NCBI GenBank assembly: GCA_020558355.1 | Contig: JAJCKG010000027.1 | Coordinates: 1 to 26,761 of the forward strand | DNA length: 26,761 bases | Reading direction: 5' to 3' | Source of the DNA: a bacterium 210820-DFI.6.37 | GTDB lineage: Bacteria; Bacillota; Clostridia; Peptostreptococcales; Anaerovoracaceae | Shown here: piece by piece, positions 14,340 through 23,050 of the stretch | Layout of the letters: each line of letters starts with the position of its first letter | Numbering within the stretch: the stretch's first letter is position 1 | Notes under the pieces: generated by a model | What the model was told of the DNA's origin: nothing | The model's database searches: none | Seen by the model: the letters and a program-made list of their open reading frames with translations, nothing else | Translations under genes and position numbers: made by a program

Positions 14340-15803
14340 ATGAAATTAAGCTTCAAAACGAAAATTGCATATGGCCTGGCGGGAGTAGGAGATTCTACTC
14401 TCTACAATCTGGCAGGGACGTTTCTGCTGTTTTTTCTCAGCACGATTGTTGGACTGGATCCCGGTATTGCGGGGACGATTGCGGCCATCGGCTCCATATG
14501 GGAAACCATATGCGGCGCCGTGGTGGGATACATATCGGATAATGTGAAGACCAGGTATGGAAAACGAAAGCCTTTTCTTATGATTGCGGCGTTTCCTCTG
14601 GCCATTTTTACAGTACTGCTGTTTACAACCATTGACGCCAGCGATGGCTTTCGGGCCTTTTATTACGGTTTGATGCTGATTTTATTCTGGACAGGATTTT
14701 CTACTTTCTTTGTGCCTTATCTCGCGTGGGGCGCGGAGCTGACCCAGGATTACGATGAAAGGACGGTACTGAGAGGCTATACCTTCCTGTTTAATAATCT
14801 TGGGATGGCCATCGGGATGATCCTTCCTACGATTATCGTAGATGTGCTGGTTCGCTGGGGACGAAGCGAAGCGCAAAGCTGGCAGATGATGGCGCTGTTC
14901 TGCGGCCTTTGCTCCGCCCTGACTATTTTCTTCGGCGCCGCCGGAATCCGCGACCGCTTTGAGCGGGAATACAAGGAAAAGGAGCGGAAACGGGAGAAAA
15001 GACAAAAGAAGGGCGATTCTCCAGAACATAAGGCTTCTCTGGGAGCGATTATGGGATCGGTCCTGGATATGTTCCGCAACTACGGACAGATCTTAAAGCT
15101 GCGGACGATCCAGTATATTATTGCCGCCAGCATTTTTTATCTCATCGCCTATGCCGTCTTCTGCGCTAATCGAATGTACTTTTTTACTTATAATATGCGG
15201 CTTTCCAGCGGAGAGATCACCTTTGTCATGGCCTTGATGACCTTTGCGTCTACCGCTTTTGTTCCGGTGATTCTGGCCGCCAGCAGGCGTTTTGATAAAC
15301 GAACGCTGTTTATCGCGGGGATGGGCCTTTGCGCTGCGGTTATGGGGCTGTTCGGGTTTACCGGTGTGCCCTCTATGGCGGCGGTCTGCCTTTTTTCCAT
15401 CGCCTATTGTATCGGGAGCATCTGCTACTGGCAGCTGGTTCCGGCTATGATCTATGACGTGTGCGAGGTAGACCAGCTTGTCAATAACAAACAGAGAGCG
15501 GGCCTTGTAATATCCCTTCAGTCTCTTTCGGAGTCCATTGCCAACGCTATGGGGCTGCAGCTGCTTGGATTGATCCTGAAATTCGCGGGCTTTCAGGGAG
15601 ACGCTCCTGTTCAGGCGGAGGCGACCCTGTTCTGGACCCATATGGCGTTTACTATTATTCCTGCCTGCTTTATGGTTTTATCCATTTTGATGATGATCCG
15701 ATATCCGGTTACTAAGAAAATGTATAATAAAGTGCTGGCAGCGCTGGAACAGAGAAACCGGGGAGAAGAGGTAGACATGGAGCCTTTCCGCAGGCTGAAA
15801 TAG
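14340..15803 (+). CDS. GPH-family sugar/cation symporter (MelB-like)
   Basis: A 487-aa transporter of the glycoside-pentoside-hexuronide:cation symporter family, with about 12 helices, the GDSTLYNL start, the loop SDNVKTRYGKRKPF, the PYLAWGAELTQDYDERT region and the late VCEVDQLVNNKQRAG motif. A charged central loop (about residues 210-235) joins the two halves. ATG at 14340 is preferred over ATG at 14319: the latter lies about 5 bases from the expected start of transcription, while 14340 has AAAAGGA at good distance. It is probably switched on by the MerR regulator downstream. The substrate cannot be told from sequence. Confidence 0.88.
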   Translation: MKLSFKTKIAYGLAGVGDSTLYNLAGTFLLFFLSTIVGLDPGIAGTIAAIGSIWETICGAVVGYISDNVKTRYGKRKPFLMIAAFPLAIFTVLLFTTIDASDGFRAFYYGLMLILFWTGFSTFFVPYLAWGAELTQDYDERTVLRGYTFLFNNLGMAIGMILPTIIVDVLVRWGRSEAQSWQMMALFCGLCSALTIFFGAAGIRDRFEREYKEKERKREKRQKKGDSPEHKASLGAIMGSVLDMFRNYGQILKLRTIQYIIAASIFYLIAYAVFCANRMYFFTYNMRLSSGEITFVMALMTFASTAFVPVILAASRRFDKRTLFIAGMGLCAAVMGLFGFTGVPSMAAVCLFSIAYCIGSICYWQLVPAMIYDVCEVDQLVNNKQRAGLVISLQSLSESIANAMGLQLLGLILKFAGFQGDAPVQAEATLFWTHMAFTIIPACFMVLSILMMIRYPVTKKMYNKVLAALEQRNRGEEVDMEPFRRLK

Positions 15804-15812
15804 ACTGCGGAA
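15786..15812. terminator. Hairpin overlapping the symporter stop codon
   Basis: TTCCGCAG (15786-15793) pairs with CTGCGGAA (15805-15812) around the TAG stop. It lies between two convergent genes (symporter and MerR regulator). Only a loose T-rich stretch follows, so termination is plausible but not certain. Confidence 0.55.
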
Positions 15813-15819
15813 GGCGGAG

Positions 15820-16644
15820 TTATTTTGTTCTCAGAGGAAGAGAAAGCTTCACGGTATAATTATCATAGCCCTTTGCGGACATTTCATCTAAAAGAAGATC
15901 CTCGTAAATGTAAGGCCCCGGCTCAAAGCCGTGGTCTTTTGCGTATTGGAGCAGTTTCATACAGATGGATTCTACATTTCCATAGCCCCTGTTGTCGCAG
16001 CATACGGCAAAAACACCAGCAGGACGGACCGCGGCGTCAGGAAAGTCTGACCGGCTGATCTTTGTGTAAAAATGAGAGTAGATATAGGCTTTTTCAGGCT
16101 GGATACACTGGATCGGGATCATGCCGCCGATGGCGTAAGGGCTGTAAATATCCAGGCTGTGACAGAAGTTAAGATGCTCTGTTACTGCCGCCGCGATATC
16201 CTTTTCCACGTCAGCGCCTTTGTATTCGGTTATAATCAGATATTCCTCCGGACGGCTTTCTAAAAGAATCTGTCCGATAGGGATGGACATGCCTTCTTTT
16301 GTCAGCTCCATTTTCGTTTGGATAAAGCGCTGAAGCCACTGAAGCTCTTTGATCTTTTCCGCTACCTCTTTCTGCTGCCGTGCCAGCAGGCCGAGAAAGG
16401 CCTTCGGGCTGCGCTTGTCCAGATAGTGTTTGATATCGGAAAGAGGCATATCCAGCTCTTTTAGCATGGAAATGGTGGCGAAAACCTCCAGCTGGGTGTA
16501 GGAATAATAGCGGTATCCATTTTCTCCTACCATTTCCGGTGAAAGAATACCGATGTCATCATAGTGAAACAGGGTCTGCTTTTTTACATTGCACAGACGG
16601 GCAAATTCTCCGGTGGTAAAATGGTTTTTCAGATTTTTCTGCAT
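15820..16644 (-). CDS. MerR-family regulator with GyrI-like effector domain
   Basis: A 274-aa regulator. The MerR winged helix is at about residues 9-75 (FTTGEFARLCNVKKQTLFHYDDIGIL, then YRYYSYTQLEV), a dimerisation helix spans about 80-120, and the C-terminal domain (about 125-274) is GyrI/BltR-like with conserved aromatic residues, as in sensors of bulky hydrophobic or cationic compounds. It starts after AGGAG on the minus strand and diverges from the MATE gene. The promoters of that gene and of the symporter both carry a MerR-type operator with a 19-bp spacer, so it is probably the activator of both. Confidence 0.88.
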   Translation of the reverse strand: MQKNLKNHFTTGEFARLCNVKKQTLFHYDDIGILSPEMVGENGYRYYSYTQLEVFATISMLKELDMPLSDIKHYLDKRSPKAFLGLLARQQKEVAEKIKELQWLQRFIQTKMELTKEGMSIPIGQILLESRPEEYLIITEYKGADVEKDIAAAVTEHLNFCHSLDIYSPYAIGGMIPIQCIQPEKAYIYSHFYTKISRSDFPDAAVRPAGVFAVCCDNRGYGNVESICMKLLQYAKDHGFEPGPYIYEDLLLDEMSAKGYDNYTVKLSLPLRTK

Positions 16645-16662
16645 ATATTTTTCCTTCTCCTA

Positions 16663-16693
16663 TTGACTATATGGTTACCGTATACTTTATCAT
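16663..16693 (+). promoter_or_regulatory. MerR-type promoter of the MATE gene, 19-bp spacer
   Basis: TTGACT (16663-16668), a 19-bp spacer and TATCAT (16688-16693), with the dyad ATA-T-GGT-T-ACC-G-TAT in the spacer. The left arm is an exact match and the right arm one base better than the symporter copy. It lies in the short gap beside the regulator gene, so autoregulation is possible. Confidence 0.85.
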
Positions 16694-16730
16694 ATTTTTG
16701 AGAAAAAAGAAACGAGGTGTTATTGGATAT

Positions 16731-18083
16731 ATGGAACATTTATTTGACAGAGAAGTGAAACTTGGGACCTTTGTAAAATTTGTAGCGCCTTCTGTGGTAA
16801 TGCTGGTGGTCATCGGGCTTTATTATACGATTGACAGTATTTTTGTTTCCAATTTTGTCGGATCGGACGCTCTGGCGTCTTTATCTATCGTATATCCAAT
16901 TCAGGGACTGGTATGGGGAATTTCGGTTATGCTGGCCGCTGGTTCCAGCGCGATTGTGGCAATCAAAATGGGAGAGGGAAAGCAAAGGGAAGCCAACGAG
17001 AAATTCTCTCTGATCTGCCTGGTATCGGCCGTTATAGCTGTGCTGATGATTATTGCGGGGTTTATTTTTATTGATCCGATCGTAGCGTTTCTTGGCGCCA
17101 CATCCAGGCTGTGGGATTATTGCGTGGAATATGCGCGGATCCTGCTTTTAGCGACTCCGGCGGCTTTTCTCGGGGTCCTGTTCGAATATTTTATCCGGGT
17201 AGATGGAAAGCCCGGCTTTACGCTTCTTCTGTATCTTTCCGGCGGCGTTGTCCACCTTGGTCTGGACTATGTATTTATTGTTCTCTGCGGCTGGGGGATC
17301 AAAGGAGCCGCGTGGGCCACTTTTTCGGGAATGACGACAGTGATGCTGGTAGGAGCGGCCTATTTTATCTTCCAGGAAACGCAGCTGAAGCTGACTTCCC
17401 CAAAATGGGACGGCAGGTATGTAGCCCATTCTATGCTGAACGGCTCCTCGGAAATGGTAACGGAATCCTCTGCCGGCATCACCACCTTTTTCTTCAATAT
17501 GATCGTGATCCGTCTGGCGGGGGAGGATGGTGTCGCAGCCCTGAGCATTGTCCTTAATTCTCATTATATGCTGATTTCCGCTCATTTGGGATATATTACT
17601 GGTGTAGCGCCTCTCATCAGTTATTTTTACGGAGCAAAGGAGTATCTTAAGGTCAATCTATTTTTGAAATATTCAAGGACATTCATGCTGGTTTCTTCTG
17701 TAGTGCTGGCCGCGCTCTGTTTTCTGGGCGCCCCTTATATAGCCAGAGCCTTTGAGCCCGCGGGGACGCCGGTATATGAAATGGCGCTGACCGGGATCCG
17801 GTATCTTTCCGCCGCGTTCCTGTTTACGGGAATCAATGTTTTTGCCTCGGGGTTTTTCACCGCCTATGGTAATGGTCAGATTTCCGCCTTGATTTCCCTG
17901 TCGAGGGCCCTGATTATGGTAATCATCGGAGCGTTTTTGTTATCCGCCCTCTTTGGTCTTTCTGGAGCATGGATGGCGCTGGCCTTTGCGGAGCTTACTA
18001 CAACCGGTCTGTCTATAGCCATGTTCGCCAGATACAGAAAGGTGTATCATTACGACCTTTTGTACCGGGGAAATGGCAGGTAA
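16731..18083 (+). CDS. MATE-family multidrug efflux transporter
   Basis: A 450-aa membrane protein with about 12 helices and the MATE pattern: a PSVVMLVVIGLYYTIDSIFVSNFVG start, GSSAIVAIKMGEGK in the first half, and a second half beginning MLNGSSEMV. An upstream in-frame ATG at 16671 lies inside the promoter and cannot be the start; ATG at 16731 follows GAGGTG (16714-16719). Such proteins export drugs or metabolites using Na+ or H+. Control by the divergent MerR regulator fits an efflux role. Confidence 0.9.
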   Translation: MEHLFDREVKLGTFVKFVAPSVVMLVVIGLYYTIDSIFVSNFVGSDALASLSIVYPIQGLVWGISVMLAAGSSAIVAIKMGEGKQREANEKFSLICLVSAVIAVLMIIAGFIFIDPIVAFLGATSRLWDYCVEYARILLLATPAAFLGVLFEYFIRVDGKPGFTLLLYLSGGVVHLGLDYVFIVLCGWGIKGAAWATFSGMTTVMLVGAAYFIFQETQLKLTSPKWDGRYVAHSMLNGSSEMVTESSAGITTFFFNMIVIRLAGEDGVAALSIVLNSHYMLISAHLGYITGVAPLISYFYGAKEYLKVNLFLKYSRTFMLVSSVVLAALCFLGAPYIARAFEPAGTPVYEMALTGIRYLSAAFLFTGINVFASGFFTAYGNGQISALISLSRALIMVIIGAFLLSALFGLSGAWMALAFAELTTTGLSIAMFARYRKVYHYDLLYRGNGR

Positions 18084-18207
18084 AGAAGACGGTTTTCACC
18101 AAATCGCGACAAAATCTCTTTTTATTTGAAAGCATCTAAGGTATAATAAAGGCATTGAGCCTTATTTAGAAGGCAGCAAAACAAATTTAAGGATTTGAGA
18201 GGACTAT

Positions 18208-19176
18208 ATGAAATTTATCGAATTGAAAATTTACACCAGCCATCAGGGAATTGAACCGCTGACGGCAATGCTGATGAAAAATGGAATTACCGGCGCAGTT
18301 GTAAATGATCCGGCGGACGCGGAAGGTCTGCTTGATAAAAAGAAGGAATACGAATGGGACTATATCGACAAATCCCTTCTGGAAAACAAGAATCAGGAAC
18401 CGGTGGTTTCTGTTTATTTTCAGGATACGGAAGATGGCCGGAAAGAGGTTCAGAATCTGAAGATCGAAATCATGAAGCTGAAAAGCCGGGAGCTGGACGG
18501 CGAATTCGGATGGGACGCGGACCTGGGAAGGCTGTACGCTGAGGATGTCCTGGTGGATGACGAGGAATGGAAGGACAAGTGGAAGGAATACTTCAAGCCG
18601 GCAAAGGTAACGGAAAGCCTGGTTGTAAAGCCGACTTGGGAGGAATATGAACCGGAGGGAGATGAAAAGGTTATTCAGATCGATCCGGGAATGGCTTTTG
18701 GGACAGGCACCCATGAGACAACGGGACTATGCATGCGGCTGATGGAGCGGTATCTGAAAGCGGGACAGACCGTTTTGGATATCGGCTGCGGCTCCGGAAT
18801 TCTTTCCATTGCGGGAGTACTGCTGGGAAGCGGTCCGGTTCTGGCTGTGGAAATCGATCCGGACGCGGCTCGGACAGCCCGGGAAAATGTGGAGCTGAAT
18901 CATGTGCAGGAACTGGTTACTGTTCAGATCGGTGATTTAGCCAAGGATATACAGCAGAAAGCGGATCTGATCGTTGCGAATCTGATCGCGCCTCTGGTAA
19001 TCCAGCTTTCCGCTTCCGCCGCTGAGCATCTCAATGAGGGAGGCGTCTATATTTCCTCCGGTATTCTGATTGAGAAAAAAGACGAGGTAGAAGAGGCTGT
19101 GCGTCAGGCAGGCTTTGAGATCCTGGAAATCCGCGAAAAAGGCGAGTGGTGCGCTATCGCGGCGCGAAAAAAATGA
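18208..19176 (+). CDS. prmA: Ribosomal protein L11 methyltransferase
   Basis: A 322-aa SAM-dependent methyltransferase. The PrmA features are the N-terminal substrate domain (1-140) and the motif DPGMAFGTGTHETTGLCM followed by the SAM site LDIGCGSGILSI; NLIAPLVI is the catalytic-loop counterpart. It trimethylates ribosomal protein L11. A TATAAT at 18142-18147 with only a poor -35 may be its promoter. The ribosome site GAGAGG precedes the ATG. In most Firmicutes dnaJ lies directly upstream; here it is absent from the window and the MATE gene takes that place. Its stop overlaps the next start. Confidence 0.96.
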   Translation: MKFIELKIYTSHQGIEPLTAMLMKNGITGAVVNDPADAEGLLDKKKEYEWDYIDKSLLENKNQEPVVSVYFQDTEDGRKEVQNLKIEIMKLKSRELDGEFGWDADLGRLYAEDVLVDDEEWKDKWKEYFKPAKVTESLVVKPTWEEYEPEGDEKVIQIDPGMAFGTGTHETTGLCMRLMERYLKAGQTVLDIGCGSGILSIAGVLLGSGPVLAVEIDPDAARTARENVELNHVQELVTVQIGDLAKDIQQKADLIVANLIAPLVIQLSASAAEHLNEGGVYISSGILIEKKDEVEEAVRQAGFEILEIREKGEWCAIAARKK

Positions 19177-19910
19177 GCCGTTTTTTCGTAGACAGCGGGG
19201 ATGTTGGTGAAACCAGCATTGTGATCCGCAGTAAGGAAGATATTCGGCATATTTTGCGGGTGCTCCGGCTGAAGGAGGGGGACAGGATCGAGCTTTCCGA
19301 TTCCTGCCAGTGGGAATACGACGCTGAAATAACGAAAGCCTGTGAGGATCTGGTGGAAGCCAGAATCCTGGATAAGCAGAAGTTCGCGAGAGAACCCAAG
19401 GTACAGGTAACTTTATTTCAGGGGATCCCAAAGCAGTCCAAGATGGACTCTATTGTTCAGAAATGTGTGGAGCTGGGCGTTTACAGGATCGTCCCTGTGT
19501 TTATGGACCGGACGGTAGTGGTTGATAAAGGAAATTTCAACAAAAAGCTGGAACGCTGGCAGAAGGTATCAGCGGAGGCTGTAAAGCAGTGCAGGAGAGG
19601 GATTATTCCGGAAATTTCCGGAGCGATCCGGTCCGCTGAGCTGCCTAAAGAGCTGGCTGGATTCGATCTGATTTTGTTTCCCTACGAAAATGAAACAGGG
19701 AGAACCATGAAGGACTGCCTTCGCGATCTAAAAGTACGGCCAAAGACTATTGCGGTCCTTATCGGCCCGGAGGGCGGCTTTTCGGATAAAGAGGCCCATG
19801 AGCTGAAAGCCAATGGAGCGGACTGTGTGACGCTGGGAAAGACTATTTTAAGAACAGAAACGGCAGGTCCCGCGGCTCTGTCCATGATTATGTATGAAAT
19901 GGAATTGTAA
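19173..19910 (+). CDS. rsmE: 16S rRNA (uracil1498-N3)-methyltransferase
   Basis: A 245-aa SPOUT methyltransferase. The start MSRFF at 19173 overlaps the prmA stop by ATGA. Motifs are EAVKQCRR (substrate loop), LIGPEGGFSDKE and LGKTILRTETA (SAM-binding knot). It modifies U1498 of 16S rRNA. Coupled translation with prmA is the standard Firmicutes layout. An upstream in-frame start at 19146 would be unsupported by a ribosome site. Confidence 0.96.
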   Translation: MSRFFVDSGDVGETSIVIRSKEDIRHILRVLRLKEGDRIELSDSCQWEYDAEITKACEDLVEARILDKQKFAREPKVQVTLFQGIPKQSKMDSIVQKCVELGVYRIVPVFMDRTVVVDKGNFNKKLERWQKVSAEAVKQCRRGIIPEISGAIRSAELPKELAGFDLILFPYENETGRTMKDCLRDLKVRPKTIAVLIGPEGGFSDKEAHELKANGADCVTLGKTILRTETAGPAALSMIMYEMEL

Positions 19911-19925
19911 AGGGAGGTCAGAAGT

Positions 19926-21092
19926 ATGATTTTTGGATTATTAAAAGATATAAAGAATGGAGAATACCGAACCATTGCAACTCCTACGGAAATCCTGAGT
20001 ATTGTTTCCGCGGGGCATACGGCTCTGGTCCAGTCCGGCGCCGGAGAGCGGGCTGGGTTTGAAGATTCCGCCTATGCCCGGGCAGGGGCTGAAATTGTAG
20101 AATCAGCAAAAGAAATCTTTGACCGCAGTGATCTGGTTACAAAGGTAAAAGAAATTGAGCCTTCGGAGTATGAGCTGTTAAGAGAAGGGCAGATCATTCT
20201 TACCTGTATCCATCCGGCGGCTCACCGGGAGGAAGTACAGGTGCTGCTGGATAAGAAGGTGATTGCTTTTACGGCAGAGGATTCTCACCGCTATGGGTCG
20301 CCCAACTGCGAGGCGGCAGGAAAGCAGGGGGCGCTGGCGGGGCTCAACGCTATGCTGACCGTCAATGGCGGAAAAGGAAAGTTTGTCAGCGGACTTGCCG
20401 GAGCTCCGGGAATGAATGTAGTGATTCTGGGAGCCGGAATCGTTGGAAAGGCCGCTCTTTCCGTGCTTCACGCTCTGGGAGCGAAGGTGACGGTTATGGA
20501 TATCAGTCTGGGCGTGCTCCGGGAAGTGGAAGCCCGTTATAACAACGCGGTGGATACCATGTACTGTACGAAAGAAAATATCAAAAAGCTGCTGCCTCAG
20601 ACCGATATGATTCTCAACTGCGTAAAATGGCCGAAGGGGGATCCCAGCTATCTTGTGGACAGGGAAATGCTAAAGCTGATGGAAAAGGGATCCGTTCTTG
20701 TAGATATCAGCAATGACACAGACGGGGCCATCGAGTCCTTCCACGAAACGACCCATGAGGATCCTACCTATGTGGAAAATGGAGTGGTCCATTATTGTGT
20801 CAGCAATATTCCGGGAGCCATTGCGGGATCGACTTCCGTTGCTTACGCGGCGGCCATGCTTCCCCATTTCATGAAGCTTCTCAATGATGGTGTAGAAGAG
20901 GCCTGTGTGAAAGACGGATTCCTTAGGAGAAGCCTGACCGTTTACAAAGGTTATCTGACCCACGAAGAGACCAGCGCTCTTCAGGGACGGCCCTGGATCC
21001 GGCCGGAGGACATTCTGGGAATCGCGGACAGAGACTTAGATCCGGCTCCGCCCGCTACCGTGACAAGATCGGACAACTATATCAAGCTGTAA
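19926..21092 (+). CDS. Alanine dehydrogenase-like NAD(P)-binding enzyme
   Basis: A 388-aa protein of the alanine dehydrogenase/PNT family. It keeps the expected substrate residues: Arg in EYRTIATP, Lys in KVKEIEP and His in CIHPAAH. The NAD site is VILGAGIVGKAALSVL, followed by the Asp in VMDIS. The later YVENGVVHYCVSNIPGA matches the family. In place of the usual stretch after the His (YETVSEG..LPLLTPMSEVAG) it has FTAEDSHRYGSPNCEAAGKQG, so the substrate may differ from alanine. It lies 15 bases after rsmE, with AAAGGGAGGT as ribosome site, and is probably in the same operon. It is not a usual member of this cluster. Confidence 0.78.
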   Translation: MIFGLLKDIKNGEYRTIATPTEILSIVSAGHTALVQSGAGERAGFEDSAYARAGAEIVESAKEIFDRSDLVTKVKEIEPSEYELLREGQIILTCIHPAAHREEVQVLLDKKVIAFTAEDSHRYGSPNCEAAGKQGALAGLNAMLTVNGGKGKFVSGLAGAPGMNVVILGAGIVGKAALSVLHALGAKVTVMDISLGVLREVEARYNNAVDTMYCTKENIKKLLPQTDMILNCVKWPKGDPSYLVDREMLKLMEKGSVLVDISNDTDGAIESFHETTHEDPTYVENGVVHYCVSNIPGAIAGSTSVAYAAAMLPHFMKLLNDGVEEACVKDGFLRRSLTVYKGYLTHEETSALQGRPWIRPEDILGIADRDLDPAPPATVTRSDNYIKL

Positions 21093-21095
21093 AGC

Positions 21096-22889
21096 TTATT
21101 CTTCCATGTCGGCTTCTATTTTCTTAAAGAAGGCCAGGCTGGAGCTTTTGGGAGACCTGAGATAGCGCTTTATTCGATAAAGGCAGTCCGGGTCTCCTTT
21201 TGTGATGGTATTGATTCCTTCCATACAGCCGAGGGACGCTTTAAATCCCAGATCCTTGATAATGCTTACGCTGTTGTCGCTGATCGCTCCGAAGGGATAA
21301 GTAAAGGTAGTGGGAGCGGTGCCCACCGCGTCTTTCACTTCCTTCTGCAGCTTCATAAGATCTTTTTCCAGGTAGCTTGCGTAATGATCGCTGCTTTCTC
21401 CTGAGCGCTGCATAGTGCCTTTTCGGCCGCCCTTGCTTTCGTGGGAATCATAGGAGTGGTTCTGAATTTCAATAAGGCCTGAGGCCGTCATTTCCTGTAT
21501 CTGCTTCCAGGTAACATGGGAATAGGTCGCGTGATTGTCATCTGTTTTGCTGAATTCGTCCGTATATTTTCCGATGATGGACAGAACCGCTTTCATATTA
21601 TATTTTTGCAGAAGCGGATAGGCGTACAGGTAGTTGTTGTAGTAGCCGTCATCGAAGGTCAGGAGCACCGGCTTTTCCGGAAGAGGGTCTCCCTTTTCTA
21701 CAAAATCAATCAGATCGGACATGAGGATGGTGGTATAGCCGTTCTTTTTCAGGTATTTCAGGTCGGATTCAAACAGCTCCGGGCTGATGACATAGTCGCC
21801 CTGCATGTCAGGGTCTTTCAGAAGGCCATGATACATGAGGACAGGAAGCTGTACCTGTTTTTGGGCGTTGTCTTTGGCAGTGGCAAGATAGTAGTTCTCT
21901 TCAGAAAAGCCGTATTTTCGCGTATACTCATCTCCGGATTTTTCTACTGTGGAGGTATGGTTCTGAAGCAGGCGCGTAATGGCGTACAGGTCGATCCATA
22001 CCTGATTGGGGCTGTCCTTTGCTTTTTCGTCCAGGACCAGCTGCATTCCGAAATGAAGGTGGGGCGTGTCGATGTTGTTTGTGTTTTCTTTCAGACTGTA
22101 TCCGGTTTGGCCTACATAGCCGATGACCTGTCCGGCGGCGACGGTCTGACCGATATACAGGTTTTCCGCGTAAGGGTGGTCCTTTCTAAGGTGAGCGTAG
22201 TAATAGTAGCGGGTATTGTCAAAGCTGCGGATTCCCAGCCGCCAGCCGCCGTACTGATTCCAGCCCAGCGCTTCTACTGTGCCGCCCTCTACAGCGATGA
22301 CCGGCGTTCCGGTGGCAGCCATCATGTCATGTCCCAGATGCTGGCGGCTGTAGCCATAACTGCGGCTTTCCCCGAAATCATCAAAGTCAGAATAGCCATA
22401 GCCTTCCGCAATAGGAGAAAAGGCCTTCAGACCGTATCTTTGTACCCAGTGTGTCCCGTTTCCGTCTTCATCTGGAAGCTCCAGCTTGTAATAACCTAAG
22501 AGTCCGTTTAGTACGGCGCCGTAAGCTTTCTGATAATATGGGAAGTATTCCATGTTCTTCGTAAAGTCTTCCAGTTCCTGGCCGTTTTGCAGCTGCTCCA
22601 GAAAGCGGTCAAGGTCTTTTTTCTGATACAGGCTGAAATCGCCGCCGTATTTGGCCCCGAGATAAGCCAGTCCATCTACCCATCCGGCGTGGATATCCTT
22701 GTCATACGTGCTGATGTCCATTTCCATGGCGTCTTTTAAAGCCTCGTAGGTAACATCAAAGTCGACCCATTTGATGTTTGCTCCGGTATTCTGAAAGGGC
22801 TGATGCGGCTTTTGGCACCAGTATATGAGAATTCCCGCCGCGAGACACGCAAGGAATATGGAAAGCAGTCTGATGATGTTGTTTTTCAA
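21096..22889 (-). CDS. M23 peptidase / NodB polysaccharide deacetylase fusion, membrane-anchored
   Basis: A 597-aa protein with one N-terminal membrane segment (about 7-24) and extracellular domains. Region 175-290 is an LytM/M23 peptidase: HxGxD (H184, D188), H233 and HLHFG (H277, H279), all zinc or catalytic positions present. Region 345-590 is a CE4 NodB deacetylase: TFDDG (411-415), an HSYDSH metal motif (478-483) with the wider PgaB-like spacing, and TYPFG (530-534). Together they could cut peptide cross-links and deacetylate sugar chains of the wall. It starts with TTG; AAGGAGG (complement 22896-22902) sets it. It ends 3 bases from the convergent alanine dehydrogenase-like gene with no clear terminator between. 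Confidence 0.9.
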   Translation of the reverse strand: MKNNIIRLLSIFLACLAAGILIYWCQKPHQPFQNTGANIKWVDFDVTYEALKDAMEMDISTYDKDIHAGWVDGLAYLGAKYGGDFSLYQKKDLDRFLEQLQNGQELEDFTKNMEYFPYYQKAYGAVLNGLLGYYKLELPDEDGNGTHWVQRYGLKAFSPIAEGYGYSDFDDFGESRSYGYSRQHLGHDMMAATGTPVIAVEGGTVEALGWNQYGGWRLGIRSFDNTRYYYYAHLRKDHPYAENLYIGQTVAAGQVIGYVGQTGYSLKENTNNIDTPHLHFGMQLVLDEKAKDSPNQVWIDLYAITRLLQNHTSTVEKSGDEYTRKYGFSEENYYLATAKDNAQKQVQLPVLMYHGLLKDPDMQGDYVISPELFESDLKYLKKNGYTTILMSDLIDFVEKGDPLPEKPVLLTFDDGYYNNYLYAYPLLQKYNMKAVLSIIGKYTDEFSKTDDNHATYSHVTWKQIQEMTASGLIEIQNHSYDSHESKGGRKGTMQRSGESSDHYASYLEKDLMKLQKEVKDAVGTAPTTFTYPFGAISDNSVSIIKDLGFKASLGCMEGINTITKGDPDCLYRIKRYLRSPKSSSLAFFKKIEADMEE

Positions 22890-22985
22890 GAGAAACCTCC
22901 TTTATGACGGGATCCGCGCTTTGCGGCCCATGTGAAATTGATCCTTAAAGTGTATGTAAAGAGCCGGGATTTCATGAAAAAATCC

Positions 22986-23013
22986 TTTACTTTTGGCGTG
23001 GGTGAAATATAAT
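22986..23013 (+). promoter_or_regulatory. Promoter of mtaB
   Basis: TTTACT (22986-22991), a 16-bp spacer and TATAAT (23008-23013), 38 bases before the mtaB start. It lies in the gap shared with the divergent M23/NodB gene. Confidence 0.6.
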
Positions 23014-23050
23014 TAAAGGCAGAAGAATCAGGGAAGAAAGGGACAGTTTA

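Noticed and set aside
21516..22499. Long plus-strand frame of 327 codons
   Set aside because: It is antisense to the M23/NodB fusion, whose catalytic motifs are intact. Composition is odd (Val/Phe-rich), with no family motif.
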